Part shown: piece by piece, positions 1 through 6,602 of the stretch
Numbering within the stretch: the first letter of the stretch is position 1
Layout of the letters: every line of letters starts with the position of its first letter
Assembly (NCBI GenBank): GCA_031551595.1
Contig: JAVBNK010000110.1
Span: 1-28,298, forward strand
From: JAVBOW01 sp031551595
GTDB taxonomy: Bacteria > Bacteroidota > Bacteroidia > Bacteroidales > Rikenellaceae
Length of the DNA: 28,298 nucleotides
Direction: 5' to 3'
Notes under the pieces: model-generated
What the model saw: only the letters and a program-made list of their open reading frames with translations
The model's database searches: none
Told to the model about the DNA's origin: nothing
Position numbers and translations under genes: made by a program

Positions 1-1035
1 ACGCTCCGAAGTCCCCACCTTATTCATATAAGGCTCCGTCCTTTCGAGCAGCCCGGCCTTTTCGAGGTCGCCCTCGATCACGCGGCGCACCTCGAAGCGG
101 TCCATACCGGCATAAATGACCCCGCGCTCGCCTATCGTACCGTCGTCGTTGAAAATATCGATCGATTCCAGGCCGAATTTCTCGCCCAGCACATAGTCGT
201 TCACGTCGTGCGCCGGGGTGACTTTCAGCGCCCCGGTACCGAATTCCATATCCACGTACTCGTCATACACCACCGGTACGGCGCGGCCGACCAGAGGCAC
301 GATCACGCGTTTGCCTTTCAGGTGCGTAAAGCGCGGGTCGTTCGGGTTGACGCACAACCCCGTATCGCCCATGATCGTTTCGGGACGCGTCGTTGCCACC
401 ACGACATACTCGTCCGTCCCCTCGATCATGTAGCGCAGGTAGTAGAGTTTGCCCTGCTGCTCCTTGTAGAGCACCTCCTCGTCCGAAAGGGCGGTCTTGG
501 CCGCGGGGTCCCAGTTGACCATGCGAACCCCCCTGTAAATCTTACCTTTATTATACAGGTCCACGAACACGCGGATCACGCTGCGGCTCATGTCCTCGTC
601 CATCGTGAATTTGGTGCGCTGCCAGTCGCACGACGCACCCAGCTTTTTGAGCTGTTCGAGGATGATGCCGCCGTGCTTCTCCTTCCACTCCCAGGCATGG
701 GCGAGGAATTCTTCGCGCGTCAGGTCATTCTTATTAATGCCCTCAGCCGCGAGCTTTTGCACCACTTTGGCTTCGGTGGCGATCGAGGCGTGGTCCGTAC
801 CCGGCAGCCAGCAGGCGTTCCTGCCCTGCATACGGGCGCGGCGCACCAGCACGTCCTGGATCGTGTTGTTGAGCATATGGCCCATGTGCAGGATACCCGT
901 CACGTTGGGCGGCGGGATCACCACCGTATAGGGTTCGCGGCCGTCCGGCTCGGAGTGGAAAAAACCCCGCTCCATCCAGTAGGCATACCATTTGTCTTCG
1001 ATCAGTTCGGGCTGGTACCTGTCTGCCAATTCCAT
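1..1035 (-). CDS. valS: Valine--tRNA ligase, N-terminal part (3' end outside window)
   Basis: This class I aminoacyl-tRNA synthetase charges tRNA-Val with valine in the cytoplasm. About 345 codons are visible, from the ATG at 1035 to the window edge; the full protein is usually near 870-950 residues. The class I HIGH motif appears as HMGH at residues 50-53, inside the ValRS signature PPPNVTGILHMGH. The CP1 editing-domain signature TTRPETIMGDTG follows at 0.65-0.71 kb, where it is read on the minus strand; this domain clears mischarged Thr. The start is set by the N-terminus MELADRYQPELIEDKWY, which is typical of the family. The gene is divergent from lon and has a good promoter about 125-150 nt upstream. 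Identification is from sequence signatures and is very secure; the KMSKS motif lies outside the window. Confidence 0.97.
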   Translation of the reverse strand, partial: MELADRYQPELIEDKWYAYWMERGFFHSEPDGREPYTVVIPPPNVTGILHMGHMLNNTIQDVLVRRARMQGRNACWLPGTDHASIATEAKVVQKLAAEGINKNDLTREEFLAHAWEWKEKHGGIILEQLKKLGASCDWQRTKFTMDEDMSRSVIRVFVDLYNKGKIYRGVRMVNWDPAAKTALSDEEVLYKEQQGKLYYLRYMIEGTDEYVVVATTRPETIMGDTGLCVNPNDPRFTHLKGKRVIVPLVGRAVPVVYDEYVDMEFGTGALKVTPAHDVNDYVLGEKFGLESIDIFNDDGTIGERGVIYAGMDRFEVRRVIEGDLEKAGLLERTEPYMNKVGTSER

Positions 1036-1052
1036 AGGATTCTCGTGTTTTT

Positions 1053-1107
1053 ATGACATTTTGTCATCCTGCCCGCCAATATATACACACTGACAGCCAG
1101 TATATTG
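1053..1107 (-). other. valS 5' untranslated region with two inverted repeats
   Basis: Between the predicted valS promoter and its start codon lie two inverted repeats: ATGACA-ttt-TGTCAT (1053-1067) and CAATATA...TATATTG (1077-1083 with 1101-1107). They could form hairpins in the leader RNA or be an operator. I see no T-box features, so no known mechanism is claimed. Confidence 0.4.
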
Positions 1108-1158
1108 CTTTTTATTCGCGGCCCCGGGTGACAAAGCGCCTCTTTTGCATATAATTTG

Positions 1159-1188
1159 CAAAGGTAGCAAAAGCCCGTGGCAATCAAA
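1159..1188 (-). promoter_or_regulatory. Bacteroidota-type promoter for valS
   Basis: On the minus strand TTTG (1185-1188) is followed after 18 nt by TACCTTTG (1159-1166). This fits the -33 TTTG / -7 TAnnTTTG pattern of the Bacteroidota primary sigma factor. The predicted start of transcription is near 1152, giving a leader of about 117 nt. The -33 box lies inside the 41-bp intergenic motif annotated at 1180-1220. Confidence 0.75.
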
Positions 1189-1220
1189 AACTTGTTTTGC
1201 GGATTGCCGGGGGCGTACCT
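1180..1220. repeat. Intergenic ~41-bp motif, copy 1
   Basis: The segment begins GCAATCAAAAACTTG and continues with GGATTGCCGGGGGCGT. A closely similar segment occurs at 22008-22047. The arms GCAATC and GATTGC are inverted, with AAAAC/GTTTT inside, so this copy can form a hairpin. It overlaps the -33 box of the valS promoter. Function unknown. Confidence 0.6.
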
Positions 1221-1289
1221 TAACCTCCGCGCGAAGCGCAAAGATAATGAATTGAAAAATACGAAAGAGCGTTTTCCCGCCAAAAATAC

Positions 1290-1297
1290 TATCTTTG
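1290..1297 (+). promoter_or_regulatory. -7 element of the lon promoter
   Basis: TATCTTTG matches TAnnTTTG. It lies 22 nt before the lon ATG, giving a short leader of about 15 nt. No clear TTTG is found 18-20 nt upstream; TTTTC at 1272-1276 is too close. An alternative or regulated -33 recognition is possible, and heat-shock control of lon is known in other bacteria but not shown here. Confidence 0.55.
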
Positions 1298-1319
1298 TAA
1301 ATTCCTACGTTAGGAAATC

Positions 1320-3746
1320 ATGAGCAAAAAAGATAAAACTGAAATCATAGAGCTGACCGGCATATCAGATATGCTCGAAGGCCATCACCAGGTCATCCCG
1401 ATCATCTCCACCGAGGACGAGGAGGGAGCCGCCGACGTGGTCATCCCTTCGCGGCTGCCCATCCTCACGCTGCGTAGTTCGGTGCTTTTCCCCGGGTCGA
1501 TCACCCCGATCACCGTCGGCCGCGAAAAGTCGATGCTGCTCGTGCGCGAGGTCGAACAGCAGGGAGGCATCCTGGGCGCGGTGCTGCAACGTTCGTCGGA
1601 CGTCGAGCAGCCGGGACCCGACGACATGTACCGCATCGGGACCGCCGCACGCATCCTCAAAACGCTGGAAATGCCCAACGGCAACCTCACCGTGATCCTG
1701 CACGGCCTGGAAAAGATCGAGATCAGGGAATTCATCACCTCCGACCCCTACTTCACGGCCGACGTGACCCCCCTGAAGGACTCCGCGCCGGACAACAACA
1801 ACATCGAATTCGACGCCCTCGTGGATTCGATCCGCGACGTGGCCCTGAACATCATCAACATCTCGCCCAACATGCCCAAGGAGGCGTCGTTCGCCATCAA
1901 GAACATCGACTCCAAACGCGGCATCATCAACTTCATCTGCTCGAACATGGACCTGCCGGATTCCGACCGCCAGCACCTGCTGGAAGCGCCCGGGCTGCTG
2001 GCCCGTTCGCGGCGGCTGCTCGAAATCCTGATCCGCGAGCAACAGTTGGTCGAGCTGAAAACCGAGATCCAGAGCAAGGTCAAACAGGACCTCGACCAGC
2101 AGCAGCGCGAATATTTCCTGCAACAGCAGATCCGCACCATCCAGGAAGAGCTGGGGGGCGACAGCGTCGAAGGCGAGATCGCCGAGCTGCGCGACCGCTC
2201 GCGCAAGAAGAAATGGAGCAGGGAAGTGGCCGAAATGTTCGAAAAAGAGGTGTCGAAACTCGAACGCCTCAACCCGGCCGTAGCCGAATATTCGGTGCAG
2301 ATGACCTACCTGAACCTGATGCTCGACCTGCCGTGGGACGAAACGACCAAGGACAACCTCGACCTGCAACGCGCACGCAAACGCCTCGACGCCGACCACT
2401 TCGGCCTCGAAGAGGTCAAGGAACGCATCCTGGAGCACCTTGCGGTGATCAAACTCAAAGGCGACCTCAAATCGCCCATCATCTGCCTGTACGGCCCTCC
2501 GGGCGTGGGCAAAACCTCGCTCGGCAAGTCGGTGGCGGAATCCCTGAAGCGTAAATTCGGGCGCATCTCGCTGGGCGGCCTGCACGACGAAGCGGAGATC
2601 CGCGGGCACCGCCGCACCTACATCGGCGCCATGCCCGGACGGATCATCCAGACCATCAAACGCGCCGAATCGTCGAACCCGGTGATCATCCTCGATGAGG
2701 TGGACAAGGTGGGCATCGGCAACCACGGCGACCCGTCGTCGGCGTTGCTGGAAGTGCTCGACCCGGAACAGAACACCACGTTCCACGACAACTACCTCGA
2801 CACGGAATACGACCTGTCGAAGGTGCTGTTCATCGCCACGGCCAACAACGTGGGCAACATCAACCCCGCGCTCAGGGACCGCATGGAGATGATCAACATC
2901 CCCGGCTACATCCTTGAGGACAAGGTGCAGATCGCCCTCAAGCACCTCGTGCCCAAGCAGCAGGAAGCCCACGGCGTGCCCGCCAAAGAGCTGAAGTTCA
3001 CCGCCGACGTGATCGAAAAGATCATCGCCGGATATACCCGCGAATCGGGCGTGCGCACGCTGGACAAACACCTGGCGAAGATCGCCCGCTACCGCGCCAA
3101 GCAGATCGGCTTCGAGGAGGAATTTTCGGCGCAGATCTCGGCCGCCGACGTGGAGAAGATCCTCGGCGTGCCCAAATTCACCTGCGACATGTACGAGGTG
3201 GGCGGGATGCAGGGCGTGGTGACCGGCCTGGCCTGGACCGAAGTGGGCGGCGACATCCTCTACGTCGAGTCGGTGCTCACCCCCGGCAAAGGCGCCCTCA
3301 GCCTCACCGGGAACCTGGGCGAGGTGATGAAGGAGTCGGCGACGATCGCCCTGGAATGGGTCAAGGCGAACCATGAAAAACTCGGCATCCCGGTCGAAAA
3401 ATTCGAAAAACAGGACATCAATATCCACGTGCCCGAAGGCGCCATCCCGAAGGACGGCCCCAGCGCGGGGATCACGATGGTCACCTCGATCGTGTCGACC
3501 TACACCGGCCGCAAAGTGAAAGAACGCATCGCCATGACCGGCGAAACGACCCTGCGCGGCCGTGTGATGCCCGTGGGCGGGATCAAGGAAAAGATCCTCG
3601 CGGCCAAACGCGCCGGGATCACCGAGATCATCCTGTGCGAAGACAACCGCAAAGACATCAGTGAAATCACCCCGGAATACATCGCCGGGCTGCAGTTCCA
3701 TTACGTGCGTACGAACGACGAAGTGCTGGCCCTGGCCTTGGAATAA
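1320..3746 (+). CDS. lon: ATP-dependent endopeptidase Lon
   Basis: Lon is a cytoplasmic homo-hexameric AAA+ protease that degrades misfolded and short-lived regulatory proteins. The 808 residues match the usual bacterial LonA length. The order is an N-terminal substrate-binding domain (about 40-240), a coiled-coil linker rich in Q/E/R (about 245-310), the AAA+ module with Walker A GPPGVGKT at 392-399 and Walker B VIILDE at 455-460, and the C-terminal protease. The catalytic dyad is Ser715 in PKDGPSAG and Lys758 in GGIKEK, 43 residues apart as in E. coli (Ser679/Lys722). The ATG lies just downstream of its -7 element. The gene is monocistronic, with a strong terminator 20 nt after the stop. 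Nothing looks truncated. Confidence 0.98.
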   Translation: MSKKDKTEIIELTGISDMLEGHHQVIPIISTEDEEGAADVVIPSRLPILTLRSSVLFPGSITPITVGREKSMLLVREVEQQGGILGAVLQRSSDVEQPGPDDMYRIGTAARILKTLEMPNGNLTVILHGLEKIEIREFITSDPYFTADVTPLKDSAPDNNNIEFDALVDSIRDVALNIINISPNMPKEASFAIKNIDSKRGIINFICSNMDLPDSDRQHLLEAPGLLARSRRLLEILIREQQLVELKTEIQSKVKQDLDQQQREYFLQQQIRTIQEELGGDSVEGEIAELRDRSRKKKWSREVAEMFEKEVSKLERLNPAVAEYSVQMTYLNLMLDLPWDETTKDNLDLQRARKRLDADHFGLEEVKERILEHLAVIKLKGDLKSPIICLYGPPGVGKTSLGKSVAESLKRKFGRISLGGLHDEAEIRGHRRTYIGAMPGRIIQTIKRAESSNPVIILDEVDKVGIGNHGDPSSALLEVLDPEQNTTFHDNYLDTEYDLSKVLFIATANNVGNINPALRDRMEMINIPGYILEDKVQIALKHLVPKQQEAHGVPAKELKFTADVIEKIIAGYTRESGVRTLDKHLAKIARYRAKQIGFEEEFSAQISAADVEKILGVPKFTCDMYEVGGMQGVVTGLAWTEVGGDILYVESVLTPGKGALSLTGNLGEVMKESATIALEWVKANHEKLGIPVEKFEKQDINIHVPEGAIPKDGPSAGITMVTSIVSTYTGRKVKERIAMTGETTLRGRVMPVGGIKEKILAAKRAGITEIILCEDNRKDISEITPEYIAGLQFHYVRTNDEVLALALE

Positions 3747-3766
3747 CCGCAGCCGCAGGAGAGCAT

Positions 3767-3797
3767 AAAGCGCGGGCCCTCGGGGCCCGCGCTTTTC
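3767..3797 (+). terminator. Rho-independent terminator of lon
   Basis: A 13-bp perfect stem, AAAGCGCGGGCCC / GGGCCCGCGCTTT with a TCG loop, ends in TTTT. It separates lon from the glycan operon. Confidence 0.92.
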
Positions 3798-3925
3798 GTT
3801 TCCGGAAACCCGGCACGTACCCTGCCGCTCCAAAAACGCTATCCGCCAAACGGTTCGCCCAAAACTTTTTTCGGCAAACCGCCGAATAAAAACGCCCGGA
3901 ACAGTGTAATTACCACATAAATAAT

Positions 3926-3933
3926 TATATTTG
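3926..3933 (+). promoter_or_regulatory. Candidate promoter (-7) of the exopolysaccharide operon
   Basis: TATATTTG fits TAnnTTTG exactly. It sits in an AT-rich stretch of the 250-nt gap between the lon terminator and the first operon gene. The position 18 nt upstream reads GTGT rather than TTTG, so the promoter may be weak or need an activator. Predicted transcription starts near 3940. A second, poorer candidate (TATATTTA) lies around 3991. Confidence 0.55.
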
Positions 3934-3942
3934 TGCCATAAA

Positions 3943-3980
3943 CCTGCCGGTTATGCGAAAAAAACGCAGCGCACGGCAGG
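3943..3980 (+). promoter_or_regulatory. Hairpin at the very 5' end of the operon leader RNA
   Basis: CCTGCCG (3943-3949) pairs with CGGCAGG (3974-3980). Inside, TGCG-aaaaaaa-CGCA (3954-3968) forms a second stem. If transcription starts near 3940 the mRNA begins with this structure, which could protect the transcript or be a binding site. The rest of the 3798-4048 gap shows no gene I can support. Confidence 0.45.
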
Positions 3981-4048
3981 GGTTTCGGTATATATTTACA
4001 TGCTTTCAACCGCACACAACACACTTATACTTACCCCGGAAGGAACGT

Positions 4049-4414
4049 ATGAATAAAAAAATATTGATCCTCGACGACAAGCAATCGATCGCCCAGATCA
4101 TTTCGATCTACCTGGCGTCGGAATACGATATCACGTGGCTCGAAAACCCGATCAAAGGAATCGCCTGGCTTCAGGCAGGAAATATCCCCGACCTGATCAT
4201 TTCGGACATCCGTATGCCCGAAATGCAGGGCGACGAATTCCTGCAATATATCAAAAGCAACGAGTTGTTCAAATCGATCCCGGTGATCATGCTGTCGAGC
4301 GAAGAAAGCACCTCGGAACGCATCCGGCTGCTCAGGGAAGGCGCCGACGACTTCATCATCAAACCGTTCAACCCGCTGGAACTTAAAATAAGGATCAAGA
4401 AAATACTGCAATAA
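4049..4414 (+). CDS. Stand-alone receiver-domain response regulator
   Basis: This 121-residue protein is a single CheY-like receiver domain with no output domain. The acidic pair Asp9/Asp10, the phospho-acceptor Asp53 (IISDIRMP), the switch Ser83 (MLSS) and Lys105 (IKPFNP) are all present, so it should accept phosphate from a histidine kinase. The start is the ATG at 4049, preceded by GGAAGGA, rather than an upstream in-frame ATG at 3953 whose extra 32 residues are unlike a receiver. It is the first gene of the glycan operon and sits 79 nt before a sugar-phosphate transferase with a receiver-like N-terminus, so it may act by protein contact on the biosynthetic machinery. No partner kinase is in the window. 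Confidence 0.92.
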   Translation: MNKKILILDDKQSIAQIISIYLASEYDITWLENPIKGIAWLQAGNIPDLIISDIRMPEMQGDEFLQYIKSNELFKSIPVIMLSSEESTSERIRLLREGADDFIIKPFNPLELKIRIKKILQ

Positions 4415-4493
4415 CACCGCACCGCACGACAGAACCGCCAAACATACCGCTCCCACGAAATTCACACGGACAACTCACTAACTCACACACACT

Positions 4494-5651
4494 TTGAGCC
4501 CCGCGTCCCAATACGTCTATGTCGGATCGAACCAGGAATACATCGCCCGGTTCGAGGCGCTGACCAACGGCAACCTGCATGTGGCCTCGTCGCCCAAAGA
4601 GGCCGCCGGGATCATGGCCGGCGACCGTACTGCGACCCACGTGGTACTGCTTGAAAAAAGGAGCCTGCGTTCGGACCTGCCCGCCATAAAACTCATCAGG
4701 GAATCCACCCCCGGCGCATACCTGTTCCTGATCGCCGACCAGATCGCCGGCGACGAAAATATCCAATACCTCAAGAACGGCGTCAACGACGCCATCCCCG
4801 CCACCGTGTCCGACCAGCAATGGGCACGCTCGACACGCTTCATCACCCAGCACCACTGGCAACTCAGCCAGATCTCCTCGGCCGGAGAACAGCTCCGCTC
4901 CTACCGCATGCCGGCCTGGAAACGCACATTCGACCTGTTCTTCTCCCTGCTGGCCTTCCTGGTGCTGCTGCCGCTGATGGTGGTGGTCGCCGCCGCCATC
5001 AAGATCGAAAGCAAAGGCCCCGCCATCTACAAGTCTAAGCGCGTCGGCAGCAATTTCAAAGTGTTCGATTTCCTGAAATTCCGCTCGATGTACATCGACT
5101 CGGACACCAAACTCAAAGAGTTCGCGTCGCTCAACCAATACCAGCAGATCCTCGAAGAAGCCAAGGTATTCCCGATCCAGGAGGACGAATTCTTCAAGGC
5201 CATGGGCGAAAACATGCTCTTCTCGGACGAAGGGGTGATCGGCGAAGCGGACTTCATCAAAGACCAGCACAACAAGAAGGACAACAACTTCGTCAAGTTC
5301 GCCAACGACCCCCGCATCACCAAAACGGGACGGTTCATCCGCAAATTCAGCATCGACGAACTGCCCCAGCTTTTCAACGTGCTCCGGGGCGACATGTCGA
5401 TCGTGGGCAACCGGCCGCTGCCGCTCTACGAGGCCGAACTGCTCACCTCGGACAACTATATCGACCGTTTCATGGCCCCCTCGGGACTCACCGGGCTGTG
5501 GCAGGTCGAAAAACGCGGGGCCGCAGGCAGCCTCTCTTCCGAAGAGCGCAAACAACTCGACATATATTACGCCCGGAATTACAACTTCTGGATGGACCTG
5601 AAGATCATTTTCAAAACCTTCACCGCTTTCATACAGAAAGAAAATGTCTGA
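4494..5651 (+). CDS. Initiating sugar-phosphate transferase (polyprenyl phosphoglycosyltransferase) with N-terminal pseudo-receiver
   Basis: Enzymes of this bacterial sugar transferase family (PF02397) move a sugar-1-phosphate to undecaprenyl phosphate at the inner membrane, the first step of repeat-unit assembly. Residues from about 142 hold the catalytic module: basic WKRTFD, a hydrophobic membrane segment (148-170), KFRSM (195-199), NDPRITKTGRF (from 271), DELPQLFNVLRGDMSIVGNRPL and GLTGLWQVEKRG. About 70 residues lie between KFRSM and NDPRIT, longer than in WcaJ; as I recall this is common in Bacteroidota homologues. Residues 1-125 resemble a receiver fold but lack the acidic pair, have Glu in VVLLEK where the phospho-Asp is expected, and lack the final Lys. 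The start is TTG at 4494, because an in-frame stop at 4479 excludes anything further upstream; a later GTG is possible. Confidence 0.9.
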   Translation: MSPASQYVYVGSNQEYIARFEALTNGNLHVASSPKEAAGIMAGDRTATHVVLLEKRSLRSDLPAIKLIRESTPGAYLFLIADQIAGDENIQYLKNGVNDAIPATVSDQQWARSTRFITQHHWQLSQISSAGEQLRSYRMPAWKRTFDLFFSLLAFLVLLPLMVVVAAAIKIESKGPAIYKSKRVGSNFKVFDFLKFRSMYIDSDTKLKEFASLNQYQQILEEAKVFPIQEDEFFKAMGENMLFSDEGVIGEADFIKDQHNKKDNNFVKFANDPRITKTGRFIRKFSIDELPQLFNVLRGDMSIVGNRPLPLYEAELLTSDNYIDRFMAPSGLTGLWQVEKRGAAGSLSSEERKQLDIYYARNYNFWMDLKIIFKTFTAFIQKENV

Positions 5652-5699
5652 CCCCGAAACGCCGAACAACAAATAACAAACAAATAACATAACTGCCGA

Positions 5700-6578
5700 A
5701 TGATGAAAAGTAGACCAATTTGGGTTGTCGTCTTCGCCCTGGCCGCTACCGCAGCAATGGCCCAGGAACCCGTAAAGCTGAATAAACCGTCGGTGCCCAC
5801 GACAGCGCCGGAACCGGTCGTACTGCCGCAGCAGTACACCCAGGAGCAACTTAACGACATCAAGCAACGCAACCCGCAACTGTATGAACAAATACAGCGG
5901 CAAGCGCTGCAGATGACGCTGAGCCACCAGAGCTCCTTCGAAAAACTTTCCCTGCCCCCGCTCGAAGTGCTCTACGAGCATGCACGCAACGCGCCCGTTA
6001 TGGAATACCACGCCCTGCGCGAGGAGGCGGCACAGCGCGAAAAGAAAACCGTGAAACGGACGTGGATGAAGTATTTCAAACTCAACGCCAACTACCAGTA
6101 CGGGCAACTTTACATGGGTACGTACGACGATACGAACCCTTACTACGCTCCCTACTGGCAGTATAACAACCAACGCCAGCATTGGTGGGCGGTGGGTGCA
6201 TCGGCGTCTTTCCCGCTGGACGAGATCTTCGACCGCGCCAACAAGGTCAAACGCCAGGACCTCATCTCGCAACAGTCGCAGTACGAGGCCGAGGCATGGT
6301 TCGAAGAGCAGAAGATCAAGATCATTGAAGCCTATACCGACGCCCAGATGTGCCTGGAAATGGTGAAGATCAAGGCCGAGAACTCGACCATCGCCACCCA
6401 GATTTTCCGCATCAGCCAGGCCGACTTCGTCAACGGGGCCATCGACGCCCAGGAACTCTCGCGCCAGAAGGGAATCCAGAATGTGGCCGTGACGGAATAC
6501 GAACAGGTTCGCGCAAGGCTCTACCAGGCCATCCTCAAACTCGAGGTGCTCTGCAACTACAAAATCCTCAACGAATAA
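5700..6578 (+). CDS. TolC-like outer-membrane protein (half-length OEP type)
   Basis: This 292-residue protein has a signal peptide (basic start, WVVVFALAATAAMA, cleavage before Q). After a Pro/Gln-rich stretch comes a pattern typical of outer-membrane efflux proteins: LPPLEVLYEHARNAP, a helix, an aromatic Tyr-rich strand segment (about 120-165), a second strand WWAVGASASFPL, then a long coiled helix (about 185-285) ending in LEVLCNYKI. TolC has two such repeats in about 450 residues, whereas this protein has one. It sits between the initiating transferase and the Wzc-like gene, where Wza-type export proteins are usually found, so a role in carrying polysaccharide across the outer membrane is inferred. 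Trimeric assembly and barrel formation cannot be judged from sequence. Confidence 0.8.
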   Translation: MMKSRPIWVVVFALAATAAMAQEPVKLNKPSVPTTAPEPVVLPQQYTQEQLNDIKQRNPQLYEQIQRQALQMTLSHQSSFEKLSLPPLEVLYEHARNAPVMEYHALREEAAQREKKTVKRTWMKYFKLNANYQYGQLYMGTYDDTNPYYAPYWQYNNQRQHWWAVGASASFPLDEIFDRANKVKRQDLISQQSQYEAEAWFEEQKIKIIEAYTDAQMCLEMVKIKAENSTIATQIFRISQADFVNGAIDAQELSRQKGIQNVAVTEYEQVRARLYQAILKLEVLCNYKILNE

Positions 6579-6602
6579 TAACCACACACAACATACATCC
6601 AG

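Noticed and set aside
1036..1158. T-box leader of valS
   Set aside because: No T-box sequence, specifier loop or antiterminator is visible, and T-boxes are not expected in Bacteroidota.
1365..3833. A minus-strand open frame of 822 codons opposite lon
   Set aside because: Same antisense effect; it even reads through the lon terminator and has no recognisable domain.
3953..4048. N-terminal extension of the receiver protein from an upstream ATG
   Set aside because: The 32 extra residues are basic and unlike a receiver, overlap the leader hairpin, and the ATG at 4049 has a good ribosome binding site.
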